In this document: positions 1-9,845 of the stretch, in pieces | How the letters are laid out: the number at the start of each line of letters is the position of its first letter | How positions within the stretch are numbered: position 1 is the stretch's first letter | Made by a program: the position numbers and the translations under genes | The notes under the pieces: model-generated | Told to the model about the DNA's origin: nothing | What the model saw: the letters and a program-made list of their open reading frames with translations, nothing else | Database searches by the model: none | NCBI RefSeq assembly: GCF_001544275.1 | Contig: NZ_BCQE01000016.1 | Coordinates: forward strand, 41,143-105,142 | Origin: Enterococcus gallinarum NBRC 100675 | GTDB lineage: Bacteria; Bacillota; Bacilli; Lactobacillales; Enterococcaceae | DNA: 64,000 nt | Direction of reading: 5' to 3'

Positions 1-39
1 ATATCCTGATTCTTTAGCAATATCTTTAATACTAACCAT
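1..39 (-). CDS. LacI-family transcriptional regulator, N-terminus only (runs off window)
   Basis: Only the first 13 codons are in the window, read on the minus strand from an ATG at 37-39: MVSIKDIAKESGY. This is the start of the LacI/GalR helix-turn-helix (the usual motif is IKDIAxxAGVS). A strong Shine-Dalgarno (AGGAGG on the minus strand, 46-51) sits upstream. The gene is divergent from the GH42 beta-galactosidase, so it is probably the local repressor of the galactoside locus. That role is inferred from position only. Confidence 0.8.
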   Translation of the reverse strand, partial: MVSIKDIAKESGY

Positions 40-151
40 TGATTATCCTCCTAATCTAATGAGTAATTGTACTGAAATACTTTAATTAGAATACTATCTT
101 AAGGCATTCGAAGAGTAAAGTTTTTTCTAATTAAATTTTATATTTATTAGT

Positions 152-178
152 TTTATTAAATTATTTTACTTTAATAAA
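152..178. promoter_or_regulatory. AT-rich inverted repeat between lacI-like gene and GH42 gene
   Basis: TTTATTAAA (152-160) and TTTAATAAA (170-178) form a perfect 9-bp inverted repeat with a 9-bp spacer. It lies in the 209-bp divergent region between the LacI-type gene and the beta-galactosidase gene. It could be an operator, but it is pure A/T and lacks the central CG usual for LacI operators, so it may be chance. No clear -35/-10 pair was assigned here. Confidence 0.3.
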
Positions 179-248
179 TAAAATAGTTTACTTTTTCTGG
201 TTTTTATATTATTATGTAAATATGAAATCAGAAGGGATCTAGATTCAA

Positions 249-2297
249 ATGATAAAACATGAATTAGCAAATTTATTTTTACATGGTGGAGATTATAATC
301 CTGAGCAGTGGTTAGATTATCCGGAGGTATTAGCTAAAGACATAGAATTAATGAAAGAAGCACAAATAAATACTGTCACAATAGGTATGTTTTCATGGAG
401 TATGCTTGAGCCCGAAGAGGGGAACTTTAATTTTAAATGGTTAGATAAAATTTTTGACGAAATGTATTCTATAAATGTAAGCGTAATCTTAGGAAGTCCT
501 AGTGCAGCTAGACCTGCTTGGATGGCTCAAAAATACCCAGAGGTTCTGAGAACAAATAATTATCGTCAGAAAATGTTATACGGCGGTCGTCATAATCACT
601 GCTTTTCATCAAAAATATATAGACAAAAAATAGGAATTATGAATAGCATGCTTGCTGAAAGATATGGCAATCATCCTGCACTATTAATGTGGCATATTTC
701 TAATGAATACGGTGGGGAGTGCCATTGTGAACAATGTCAAGAAAAGTTCCGTATTTGGCTGAAGAAGAAATATACTAATCTTACAAATTTGAATAATGCA
801 TGGTGGGGAGCTTTTTGGAGCCATATATATACTGACTGGGATCAAATAGAGTCTCCTTCTCCTTTAGGTGAATCATTGGTTCATGGTTTGAATCTGGATT
901 GGAAACGTTTTGTTACTGATCAGACGATAGATTTCTATAAACATGAAATTGAAAGTATACGACAAATTACTCCACAAATTCCAATTACTACAAATTTTAT
1001 GGCAGACAATTTGGATTTATTACCGTATCAGGAACTGAACTATGAGAAATTTTCAAAGTATGTGGATGTGGTTAGTTGGGATTGTTATCCTGCTTGGCAC
1101 AATGATAAGGAAAGTACTGCAGATGTTGCAAGTAAAGTAGGTTTTATGGATGATTTGTATAGAAGTTTAAAGCAAAAGCCTTTTTTGTTAATGGAATCAA
1201 CACCAAGTAATGTAAATTGGCACCCTGTAAATAAATCAAAAAGACCAGGGATGCATTTTTTATCTTCCTTACAGCATATTGCTCATGGATCTAACAGCAA
1301 TTTGTATTTTCAGTGGCGTAAGTCAAGAGGAGCCTCAGAAAAATTTCATGGTGCAGTAGTTGGAAATGATAATAGTGATAAAAGTCGTGTTTTTTGTGAT
1401 GTAAGAGAAGTTGGTCACGCTCTTGAAAAAATTAGTGCAGTTAGTTTATCAACTAAGCGTTCAGATGTAGCAATTATTTTTGATTGGGAGAATAATTGGG
1501 CTTTAAATGATTCGCAAGGATTTTCTGATAAAACAAAGTGCTATTCAAAGACAATTCAAGAACATTATCGTTATTTTTGGAATAAGGATATACAAGTAGA
1601 TGTTATTACTCCAAGTGCAGATTTTAGTATCTATAAGTTAATTATTGCCCCTATGCTTTATTTACTTTCAAGTAAAACCATAGATAAGTTAACTAACTAT
1701 GTTGAATTTGGAGGGAATCTGGTTTCTACCTATCTTACAGGATTAGTAGATGAGTCTGATCTTACATTCCAAGATGGATGGCCAAAAGAATTGAAAGCGC
1801 TATTTGGTATTGATGTATTAGAATATGATACATATTACCCAAGTCAAAATAATACAATTGAGATAGGAGATAATATTTTTGAGACGAAAGACTATAACAC
1901 AGTTATGAATATTTTGACTGCTAAGACTATTGGTGTTTATAAAAATGACTTTTATAAAGCGAAACCTGCAATTACAGAAAATAGTTTTGGTAAAGGGCAG
2001 ACATATTTTATTGGATCACGTACAGACTATGACTTTTTAAATTTCTTTTATGAACAGATTTGTGGAAAGCTAGGATTGTTTAATCAATTTATTATTTCTG
2101 GAGATGATGATGTTTCTGTACAAACTAGACAGGGAAGAAATCAAAACTTTCATTTTATTATGAACTTTTCCGAAAAAGATAAAAATATTTCAGTTTTAAC
2201 TAACAGTATAAATTTATTAACTGAAAAAGAAGTGGGAACAGAAATACACTTATCTCCGTATGAGGTAGTGATATTGCAGTGTCAGTCATTAAAGTAA
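249..2297 (+). CDS. Beta-galactosidase, GH42 family
   Basis: This 682-residue cytoplasmic protein has no signal peptide. The GH42 TIM barrel is recognised from HGGDYNPEQW near the N-terminus, the acid/base motif HISNEYGG (Glu153) and the nucleophile motif LLMESTPSNVNW (Glu316). Cys118, Cys158, Cys160 and Cys163 match the four-cysteine zinc site found in many GH42 enzymes. The family hydrolyses terminal beta-galactosides, often short plant or host galacto-oligosaccharides. It heads a locus with PTS EIIB and EIIC and a secreted GH16 enzyme. A PTS would deliver a phosphorylated sugar, whereas GH42 enzymes normally act on unphosphorylated substrate, so the exact substrate is unclear. Alternative symbols (bga, lacZ) are not assigned. 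Confidence 0.93.
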   Translation: MIKHELANLFLHGGDYNPEQWLDYPEVLAKDIELMKEAQINTVTIGMFSWSMLEPEEGNFNFKWLDKIFDEMYSINVSVILGSPSAARPAWMAQKYPEVLRTNNYRQKMLYGGRHNHCFSSKIYRQKIGIMNSMLAERYGNHPALLMWHISNEYGGECHCEQCQEKFRIWLKKKYTNLTNLNNAWWGAFWSHIYTDWDQIESPSPLGESLVHGLNLDWKRFVTDQTIDFYKHEIESIRQITPQIPITTNFMADNLDLLPYQELNYEKFSKYVDVVSWDCYPAWHNDKESTADVASKVGFMDDLYRSLKQKPFLLMESTPSNVNWHPVNKSKRPGMHFLSSLQHIAHGSNSNLYFQWRKSRGASEKFHGAVVGNDNSDKSRVFCDVREVGHALEKISAVSLSTKRSDVAIIFDWENNWALNDSQGFSDKTKCYSKTIQEHYRYFWNKDIQVDVITPSADFSIYKLIIAPMLYLLSSKTIDKLTNYVEFGGNLVSTYLTGLVDESDLTFQDGWPKELKALFGIDVLEYDTYYPSQNNTIEIGDNIFETKDYNTVMNILTAKTIGVYKNDFYKAKPAITENSFGKGQTYFIGSRTDYDFLNFFYEQICGKLGLFNQFIISGDDDVSVQTRQGRNQNFHFIMNFSEKDKNISVLTNSINLLTEKEVGTEIHLSPYEVVILQCQSLK

Positions 2298-2551
2298 ATA
2301 AAATAGAAGCAAAAAATGTATGGTATTTCTATTCTTTTGGAAAAACTTATTTGAAAAAATGGTGATTACTTATATTTATTGTATATATGATATTTCGCGA
2401 ATATTTATTAGTTAATTTAAAATTGAAGGGAAATAATACATTAACTCTATCAATTAATTTTGAGTTGATAATAGAAATGTTGTAGATTTTAGGAATTAAA
2501 TCGAGAAATTATGGATGACAATCCAAATAATTATAGAAATGAGGAAAAGAC

Positions 2552-2875
2552 ATGAGTAAAAAGTACAATATTTTATTAGTTTGTGCTGGGGGAATGAGTA
2601 CTAGTTTGTTGGTAACTAAAATGAAGCAAGCTGCTGAAGAACAAAGAATTGAAGCAAAGATACAAGCGATGGCTGAAGTTACTGCAAAAAAATATATTTT
2701 TGAAGAAAAAGTAGATTTAGTTATGTTGGGGCCACAAATCCGTTTTGAGAAAGCTTCGTTTGAAGAAAAATTAAAGAATATGTCTACAAAATTAGCTGTA
2801 ATAGATATGGCAGACTATGGGAGTATGGATGGTGAAAAAGTATTGAATACTGCAGTAAACTTGTTAGAGGCATAA
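2552..2875 (+). CDS. PTS EIIB component, lactose/cellobiose family
   Basis: This 107-residue soluble domain has the phosphorylated cysteine loop CAGGMSTS at residues 11-18 (Cys11), as in CelA/LacE-type EIIB proteins. In this family it passes phosphate from EIIA to the sugar bound by EIIC. It is preceded by GAGGAAAAG and followed after 55 bp by the matching EIIC gene. No EIIA of the lactose/cellobiose family is encoded nearby, so EIIA must come from another locus. The 254-bp gap before it shows only a short TTCGCGAA palindrome near 2396 and no obvious gene. Confidence 0.92.
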   Translation: MSKKYNILLVCAGGMSTSLLVTKMKQAAEEQRIEAKIQAMAEVTAKKYIFEEKVDLVMLGPQIRFEKASFEEKLKNMSTKLAVIDMADYGSMDGEKVLNTAVNLLEA

Positions 2876-2930
2876 GTTTTTTTCAATTAATGTAATATCT
2901 AAAATATAATGAGTATAGGAGTGTAATTCA

Positions 2931-4205
2931 ATGAAACAAAAAATAAGCGCTTTCTTGGAGTCGAAAGTAGTTCCAATTGCTACTAAATTAGCTTCAAGTA
3001 GTATACTTATAGCAATTAGGGATGGTATAACTCTAGCAATGCCTTTGATAATTATTGGTTCAATATTCATGGTAATAGCAAGTTTCCCAGTACCAGGATG
3101 GGAAGATTATCTTGGGGATGTGGGTATTTCCAGTTACTTGTGGAAAGGTGTGGATAGTAGTTTTGGTCTTGTTGGCTTAATAGCAAGTTTTGGTATTGCG
3201 AATAGTTTTGCTGATCAACATAAAGTTGATGGTGTACCTGCTGGTATCGTATCATTATCAGCATTTATTCTGATTACTCCATTTTTAAGTGGTGAGGATG
3301 GTGCGGGACTCCCAATCCAATATTTAGGTTCAAAGGGCCTTTTTATTGCAATTATTTTGAGTATCTTGAGTGCATATATTTATCAATGGTTTATTAATAA
3401 TAATATTCAAATCAAAATGCCTGAAACTGTACCTCCTGCTGTATCGAAAAGTTTTAGTGCGATTATCCCTGGTGCTGTAATCATCACATTTTGGTTAATT
3501 ATTTTTACTTTATTGGAAAAACTATCGTTACCTAATTTACACGAAATAGCTGCAGCTGTTTTAGGAATACCTTTAAATTTATTGGGAAGTAATATTTTTG
3601 GCACATTAATTATAGTTGGATTAAACAGTTTATTGTGGTTTGTAGGTGTTCATGGCGGTCTTGTTAATAATCTTATGCAGCCAGCTTGGATCGCAAATAT
3701 TGATGCAAATAGATTAGCTTATCAATCAGGAGAAAAACTCCAACATGTGATTACTCAACCTTTTATGGATAATTTCGTTTATATTGGTGGTAGTGGTGCT
3801 ACAATTGGTTTAGTCTTAACTATTGCTTATTTTTCTCGAAAAAAGAATGCGAGTAAGCGCACTAAGGTTTTATCACCAATAACAGTTGTGCCGGGCTTGT
3901 TTAACATTAATGAGCCAACGATGTTTGGTGTTCCTGTGGTATTGAATTTCTTCTTACTTGTACCATTCTTCTTAACTCCGATGTTAAATGCAATTGTTGC
4001 GTTTTTTGCAATGAGTAGTGGACTTGTTCCTTTAACACGAAATGTGGCTTCATGGACAATGCCCCCTATTATTAGTGGTTTTTTAACAACAGGTAGTATA
4101 AACGGAGCAATACTACAAACTCTTCTAATTATGATAGATATTTTACTTTATTACCCATTTTTTAGGTTAATAGAAAAACGATTTGAAGTAGAAGAGACTA
4201 AATAA
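2931..4205 (+). CDS. PTS EIIC component, lactose/cellobiose family permease
   Basis: This 424-residue integral membrane protein has about ten hydrophobic segments. The conserved region NINEPTMFGVPVVLN matches the EIIC signature of CelB/LacE-type permeases. It forms the membrane channel and sugar-binding part of the PTS with the EIIB encoded just upstream, and has a good ribosome site (AGGAG). The substrate is probably a beta-linked disaccharide or oligosaccharide. A galactoside is favoured by the neighbouring GH42 and GH16 enzymes, but this is inference from context. Confidence 0.92.
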   Translation: MKQKISAFLESKVVPIATKLASSSILIAIRDGITLAMPLIIIGSIFMVIASFPVPGWEDYLGDVGISSYLWKGVDSSFGLVGLIASFGIANSFADQHKVDGVPAGIVSLSAFILITPFLSGEDGAGLPIQYLGSKGLFIAIILSILSAYIYQWFINNNIQIKMPETVPPAVSKSFSAIIPGAVIITFWLIIFTLLEKLSLPNLHEIAAAVLGIPLNLLGSNIFGTLIIVGLNSLLWFVGVHGGLVNNLMQPAWIANIDANRLAYQSGEKLQHVITQPFMDNFVYIGGSGATIGLVLTIAYFSRKKNASKRTKVLSPITVVPGLFNINEPTMFGVPVVLNFFLLVPFFLTPMLNAIVAFFAMSSGLVPLTRNVASWTMPPIISGFLTTGSINGAILQTLLIMIDILLYYPFFRLIEKRFEVEETK

Positions 4206-4331
4206 AAATCTTTCAGAAGGAAAAGATATAATATGTGTGTTCCTTTTTTGTTAATGTTAGTTAAATTAATGTTAAGGCTAAAAGAATAGTTTTTATGTCC
4301 ATTTTATTTACACTCAATTGGAGGATATTCA

Positions 4332-5873
4332 ATGAATTTAATAAAAAGATTTTTGATACCGGTATCATTATTAGTTGGATTATTAATTGTTGATATTAAG
4401 TATGGTGGCAACTATGTTCATGGTGAAACAATTGAAAAAAAGATTAATTATGAATTAATGATGACTTCTGTAAATAGTGAACATAATGGTACAGAAATAG
4501 AAAAAGCATTTGATAATGATATTAATACCTATTGGGATTCTGCTTGGTATGAAGGGGATAAGGGATTAGGCGAAACACCTATTAAAATTCAAATAGACTT
4601 TAACTCACCTAAACGTCTATCTAAACTTGAATATTTACCGAGACAAGATGACAATCCTAATGGAATGATCTTAAAATATGAATTGTTTGGAATAAATAAA
4701 TATGGAAATACTTCTACAATAGTATCTAATGGTAGATTTGATAATAACCATTCCATGAAATCTGTAAAAATTTCTAGCAATGATTATTATCAATCACTAA
4801 TTCTAGAAATTGAAGAAGGTAGTTATCTAAATTCTACTTCTCAAACACATGCTGCTATTGCAGAATTAAATATTTATGAGAGTCAATCAATAGATAATAA
4901 TGTCATATCAAAAGCTATTAAAGTAGGTGAAACGCTGTCCTTAAATACCGAAAACGTTAGATTTACGCAATGGATGTCTAGTAATCCATCAGTTATTACA
5001 GTTGATAAAGCCGGGAAAATTTTTGCACAGAATGAGGGAAGTGCTTCAATTACTGGTATAACTGCCAATGGCATTAAAAAAAAGTATGATATAAGTGTTT
5101 CTGATTACAAGGCACCTGAAATTCCTGGTAAAAAAATAGTTTTTGAAGATAATTTTGATGGAGAGCATTTAGATATGAGTAAATGGAGTAATTGGAATGT
5201 AGACTTAAAAGAATCAGATCTTTTTAGATACGGTAATTCTCCTGAAGTGATTGTTCATCCTAATAATGTAAAAGTAAGTGAAGGTACGTTACGATTGTTA
5301 GCTTCAAAAGAGGAGACTTTGTTTGAAGGAGTAAAAAGTCAATATAGATCTGGAACTGTCCATACTCGTGAAAAATTTGAGAGTAAATATGGATATATTG
5401 TGGCAAAAGTGAGAATACCTGACGTTGCGGGAAGTAACCCTGCGATTTGGATGATGCCTCAAAGAAATGAATTAAATACTGAGTGGTTATGGGGGGATAA
5501 GGAGAGTATTGGAGCTGAGATAGATATCTTAGAGAGACCACATCCTGATGGAGCTAAGGAATATAGTAATTTAAAAGATAAATATTGGATTACGATGCAT
5601 TATGATAACTATTTGTATAATCTTCATGATAAGTTTCATGTTCAACCTACTCTTTTAAATCCATATGAATGGCATGAATTTGGTATTGAATGGACTGAAA
5701 AAAGTATTAAGTTTCTATTAGACGGTAAAGTTGTTGCCGTACAAAATGAAAATATTCCAAATCAGCCAGAAATTTTTATTTTAAGTTATGGATTAGGTGG
5801 ATGGATTGGGAAAATTGATGATAATAGATTACCACAAGAAATGGAAGTAGATTATGTAAGATGGTATCAATAA
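4332..5873 (+). CDS. Secreted multidomain glycoside hydrolase: CBM32-like, Big2-like, GH16
   Basis: This 513-residue protein begins with a basic-hydrophobic signal peptide (residues 1 to about 31). Residues about 38-185 resemble an F5/8 type C (CBM32) sugar-binding domain, and about 190-256 a bacterial Ig-like (Big2) linker with NPSVITVDKAGKI. Residues 265-513 form a GH16 beta-jelly-roll with the catalytic ExDxxE motif EIDILE (Glu396, Asp398, Glu401). GH16 enzymes are retaining endo-glycosidases, including beta-glucanases, galactanases and endo-beta-galactosidases. Placement after a GH42 gene and PTS genes suggests extracellular release of galactosyl oligosaccharides. No LPXTG anchor is seen, so it should be released or held by the CBM. 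The start has a clear GGAGGA site. Confidence 0.88.
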   Translation: MNLIKRFLIPVSLLVGLLIVDIKYGGNYVHGETIEKKINYELMMTSVNSEHNGTEIEKAFDNDINTYWDSAWYEGDKGLGETPIKIQIDFNSPKRLSKLEYLPRQDDNPNGMILKYELFGINKYGNTSTIVSNGRFDNNHSMKSVKISSNDYYQSLILEIEEGSYLNSTSQTHAAIAELNIYESQSIDNNVISKAIKVGETLSLNTENVRFTQWMSSNPSVITVDKAGKIFAQNEGSASITGITANGIKKKYDISVSDYKAPEIPGKKIVFEDNFDGEHLDMSKWSNWNVDLKESDLFRYGNSPEVIVHPNNVKVSEGTLRLLASKEETLFEGVKSQYRSGTVHTREKFESKYGYIVAKVRIPDVAGSNPAIWMMPQRNELNTEWLWGDKESIGAEIDILERPHPDGAKEYSNLKDKYWITMHYDNYLYNLHDKFHVQPTLLNPYEWHEFGIEWTEKSIKFLLDGKVVAVQNENIPNQPEIFILSYGLGGWIGKIDDNRLPQEMEVDYVRWYQ

Positions 5874-5953
5874 AAAATATATTTTTTAACAAGATGATTT
5901 GTATACAGAATTACTAATATATTGTATATTTATGGAAGTGTTTTTATTTATTT

Positions 5954-5996
5954 AAACGCAGTGGAGTTCGATTACATTGTAGACTCAACTGCGTTT
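5954..5996 (+). terminator. Stem-loop after the GH16 gene
   Basis: AAACGCAGTGGAGT (5954-5967) pairs with ACTCAACTGCGTTT (5983-5996) with one mismatch. It lies 81 bp after the GH16 stop codon. There is no long T tract, so it may be a weak terminator or an mRNA-end stabiliser. Confidence 0.5.
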
Positions 5997-6227
5997 ATGA
6001 ATATAATAAGAAAAAAATCTTAGTATTATAATCTTCTGAATATATAGTATTTATTAGGCAAATGAACAATAAATGAAGTTGATCTAACACATTTAGGAGA
6101 TTTAATTGCTGGAACTCAAGTTTTGACTGAAAATAGATTTTAATCATTTGTACTAAAATTTTCAATTTTCTTCAGCAAATCCTGTTCTGAAGGTAAGTTA
6201 ATGGGAAATGATTTTGAAAATCCTTTG

Positions 6228-6757
6228 GAGACTTCTCTGTTAGAACCTGTAAATGGAATTTTGGAGCATAAGGAACAAAGACGAAACCATATATCATCGC
6301 TAAAAACTTTGCTAAAGAATTTAAACAAATGGTGAGGGATAATATCGGACTTCTCTTCTATGGTAGTATCGGAAGTGGTAAATCTTATCTAGCAAGCTCG
6401 AATGCTAATTATCTCATCAAGGAATATCAGACAAGAGTCTTAATGAAAATTTTGCTGAAATTTTAAACGATATTCAAGTAAGAGAACTTAAACTCGATAA
6501 GAATGAATATAGTGGAAAACTTGCCAATGTTCCATTTTTAATTCTTGATGATTTAGGTATGGAGAGAGACCTCTTTTGCAAAAGAACAAGTCTATCATGT
6601 GATTAATGCAAGGTACTTGAAGCAAAAACAAACGATTATTACGACCAATCTTCCTTTGAAGATTATGACGAATACAGAGGACGACCTCGAATATCAACGA
6701 ATCTATTTAAGAATTATGAAAATGTGTGTCTGGATCCGTTGGAACTTTGCAGCACTA
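6228..6757 (+). pseudogene. Decayed DnaC/IstB-like ATPase (helicase loader) relic
   Basis: Broken reading frames on the plus strand give recognisable pieces. One is a P-loop segment reading NIGLLFYGSIGSGKSY around 6340-6390. Another is a Walker-B-like ILDDLGMER around 6540-6565. A third is C-terminal sequence resembling the sensor region of DnaC-type loaders (TTNLPLKIMT frame near 6640-6670). Several frameshifts and stops separate them, so no product is expected. Such loaders occur on phages and on Tn1549-like conjugative elements. The stretch 5997-6227 has nothing clear. Confidence 0.6.
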
Positions 6758-7052
6758 AGATGTTTTTGAGAAGAAGTATAAATTTCTAAGATCGTTTTTC
6801 TTAGGTGTTGATTTTCTATTGTTCTTGGTGCTATTTTCCCAGAAAAACGCTTGTAATAAGTGGAACGATTGACTTTGAGTACACGACAGAGTGTAATAAA
6901 ACTGTGTTCATATCGAAGAATGTGTAAAGCTTTTAATCGTTCGTCGAATGAGGCGTGAATATGACAATTGCTTTTTTTAGGATTAAATTTTCCTCCTCGA
7001 GTTGCGTATTTCTTTTTTGTAGCTGTTTGATTCTCAATTTTCTTTCAAAGAT
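6758..7052 (-). mobile_element. IS3-family transposase relic (orfA end plus orfB start)
   Basis: Read on the minus strand, 7052-6940 gives a leucine-zipper-like OrfA tail with KQLQKRNTQLEEENLILKKA. An overlapping frame then gives an OrfB N-terminus containing LKALHILRYEHSF and VNRSTYYKRFSGK. This two-frame arrangement is typical of IS3-family elements of the IS150 group. The rest of OrfB, with its DDE residues, is missing, so the element is dead. Confidence 0.7.
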
Positions 7053-7409
7053 AGTAATGATGCTATAAGATTAATAAGGAAAGAGTGCTTTTTTAGTTGA
7101 AGATAAACTTGAATTAATTACCACTGTTTACGGTTAAAATGTTAATGATGATGTAAAGGATTTAGGTTTTAATATTTTGCAACAATAAATAGGGAGGCCA
7201 CAAGTAAATAAAAAGGATCGAGTTAATTACTTCGGGCTTGTTGTTAAAATAAAGTATGAATATTTTTGCTTTTGAGAAAAATTTGAATATAGAGGTTATA
7301 TCAAAAGATTTTTAAAAGTTTTTTTGCTGATGAAGCAGATCAAAAAAAGATTTGGTGAAAAGACACAAGATTCCTATACTGAAAGAAAAAAGAAATAGAG
7401 TAAAAGAAT
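7053..7409. other. Gap with no recognisable gene
   Basis: This is 357 bp of AT-rich sequence with stops in all frames. A possible Shine-Dalgarno-like GGGAGG (7191-7196) is not followed by a coding frame. It may include the left end of the ISLre2-type relic that follows, but no terminal repeat could be identified. Confidence 0.5.
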
Positions 7410-8704
7410 TTGCGTATGTTTAACGAATTAGATTTCGAACGAGAATACCGGGAAAAAGCAATTGAACGGTTTCTGGAAAATCTTCATGTCATTGAACAGA
7501 AAGTAGGTATGGAAGTCCAGGCACAAGGATGGAAATATGTGAAAACGGCTCAGCGAACAGTGATTTTCACTTTTGGTGAAATGACTTTTTCACGAAAGTG
7601 TTATTGACGGAATCATGAATATCGATATCCAGTAGATGAAACATTAAGCTTACCCCAGTATACTCGTTTTTCGATGGAATTATTATTGCAAATTGCGGAA
7701 TTAGCAACAAAAATGCCTTATAGAGAAGTAGCAAGAACATACGAACTTTTAAAAGATATACATATTACAAAAGATACGGTATTGAAAGCTGTAAATTTGG
7801 CTGGAAAATACTATAAAGAGAAGGAAGAATATCGTTTACGATCTGAAAAGAATTCTGGGACTAGAGAAAAAGTTTCTGTATTGTATATTGAGGGTGATGG
7901 AATCAGTATTAAAACCAATAGAAAAGAAGAAAGTCGTGTTGATTTAGCTCACTTTTTAATTCACAAGGGTTGTAAAGAGGAATATCGCGGAAGAAATCAA
8001 TTAATTGATAATCACGAAATTATTTCTTCTAGTAATAAAAAAGCTCGAGAAGAAGTTGTAGATTATATTTATAATCACTATGAAATAGATAAAAATACGT
8101 TAATTATTACGAATTCGGATATGGAGACTGGATACACACCGTATGTTTTTAAAGAAATTGCAGGTTCTTTTTCAGAAAAGCATATACATTTTTGGGATAA
8201 ATACCATTTACATGAAAAGGTCAAAGAGTTTTTTAAAAGATATGATTCTGTTTTATACCAACGTTTTTTCACGCATTGACTGTTCATAGTAAAAAAGAAG
8301 CTCGATTAGTTTTAGATACGATTGAAGGAGAGGAAGAACAAATTCGTTTTGGTGTTTTTAGTAGAAAAATATTGAAAGGTTTTATTATACGAAATCGCCG
8401 AAGCAATACGGCTTTTCTGGATCAGGAATTGGTGTAATGGAATCTCAGCAATCAAAAATTGCCAATCGTATGAAAAAGAGAGGAATGTATTGGTCTCTTG
8501 ATGGTGGAAAAACAATGAGCAAAATGATTATTGATACAAGCAAAATCAGTTAAGAGAATTATTTTTTTGAAAGTGGAGAGAGGAGTAACTCCGAATTGAG
8601 AAGTTAGAAACTACCCGACGGTATTTAAAAAAGGTGTACGTGAGAAATTCCCGTCAAAAATTCAAGTAAGTCGAGTAGAAAAATGGTACAAATATGATGT
8701 TTAA
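7410..8704 (+). pseudogene. ISLre2-family (UPF0236) transposase, broken
   Basis: Translated pieces match the ISLre2/UPF0236 transposase layout. The N-terminal part (7410-7607) ends at an in-frame TGA. The central part (7674-8279) contains VLYIEGDGISIK, YIYNHYEIDKNT and HFWDKYHLHEKVKEFF. A later frame (8430-8520) contains GVMESQQSKIANRMKKRGMY, the conserved C-terminal signature, and the tail ends YKYDV at 8704. At least one premature stop and two frameshifts interrupt it, so transposition from this copy is not possible. The base composition matches its surroundings. Confidence 0.85.
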
Positions 8705-9324
8705 AATAAATAGTTTCATTTTTGCTTAATCTATTGAAAAAAGATAAAAAAGTGGTATACTTGGCGCGAAAAATTGATGTTGCTAAGGATTTTTAGCATG
8801 TCCAAAAATGAAAGAACATTTCTTAAAATCCACAAAATCCTCTGAAAAACTAAAAAAATCCACTGCAACTAAAATTTAGACATAAATGTAGAAATTGAAA
8901 AACTATTTAAACTTAGCTAAAAGGAAAATAATGATTAAGACAGTATTTAAAAAAAGGTAACATTAATCTTAATGATTTACAAGTAAGTTTTTTAATAAAT
9001 AAACTTACGGAATTATATATTTTTTTGGGTCACTTTTAAAAGTAGAAGTGCGATAGTTGTTGTGCTTATCAGCATATAATTTCTATGCAAGTATATCAAC
9101 TTAAAAGATATTTAAGGAATGTATAAATTTTATTAGTTAGATTAGAATAAGATTAGATAAAAATATCATTTATTTTTGACTAGAAATATTAAATAACACA
9201 ATAAGAAGACTTTTAGTTTGAGACTGCTAGAAGTCTTTTTGTTATTTGCTTTAGACAGATTCGTTCTTGTGGCGTACGAAACAAAAAACGCGTGTTTCTA
9301 CGCGTGGGCGAAATAGCTTTAGCA
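8705..9324. other. Non-coding decay region
   Basis: This is about 620 bp with no convincing reading frame. It contains the right flank of the ISLre2 relic and a rho-independent-terminator-like hairpin at 9206-9241, listed separately. Nothing else was recognised. Confidence 0.5.
9206..9241 (+). terminator. Terminator-like hairpin in a decay zone
   Basis: AAGACTTTTAG (9206-9216) pairs with CTAGAAGTCTT (9227-9237), followed by a T run. No intact gene precedes it, so it is probably the remnant end of a lost gene. Confidence 0.55.
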
Positions 9325-9430
9325 ATAAAGGTTTAACACATACGAGATGAAATTGTAAGTATCACATGGTCTTTATTCCGAAGTATCGATGAAAAGCGAT
9401 TGAGAACAAAATCCTGATATCGTCATTTGC
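9325..9430 (+). mobile_element. IS200/IS605-family TnpA relic
   Basis: In one frame the sequence reads THTR, stop, NCKYHMVFIPKYR, stop, KAI. This matches the N-terminus of IS200-type TnpA (consensus CKYHxVFxPKYRRK), with stops where Trp and Arg codons are expected. The catalytic HUH and Tyr regions are absent. It is a short dead fragment. The following 9431-9845 shows no other clear gene. Confidence 0.65.
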
Positions 9431-9845
9431 GTTTGTTTCTGATAGAGCATTAGTAAAAAGGTGTTTGTATTTTTTGTGGACTCGATTTAGTCGTATCTAG
9501 AAACAATCGGCAATGGAGAATGGAATATTGCTATAATGATTTATAAGAGGATCGAACGGAATCAACTCTTATTTCAAGATTTTTTCAAAGCCGGAAAAAT
9601 AACGAAGGGAACAATTACATAAAAAGTTTGCTTATTTTTTTATTAAGAATGCATAAGTCTAGCAACTGAGTTTAGAGGCTGTATTGAAAAGCTTTTTACT
9701 TAGAAAAATAAATCGTTGTTTTATGCTCTTTTTTCGCAGGGTAAAAACAACGGTACACTGTTTGAGAAAAAGTGAAAACAGATTGTACCGAAGAATCGTA
9801 GCGCTTTCTTTGGTCTGGATATATAGTATAAGTGGGGGTAGGGAT

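Noticed and set aside
2394..2411. TTCGCGAA palindrome upstream of EIIB
   Set aside because: Only the 8-base core is symmetric; too short to call an operator.
9684..9845. N-terminal extension of the PRD regulator from an upstream ATG
   Set aside because: It has no ribosome site, is very basic and unlike the family; the ATG at 9846 follows GGGGGTAGGGAT.
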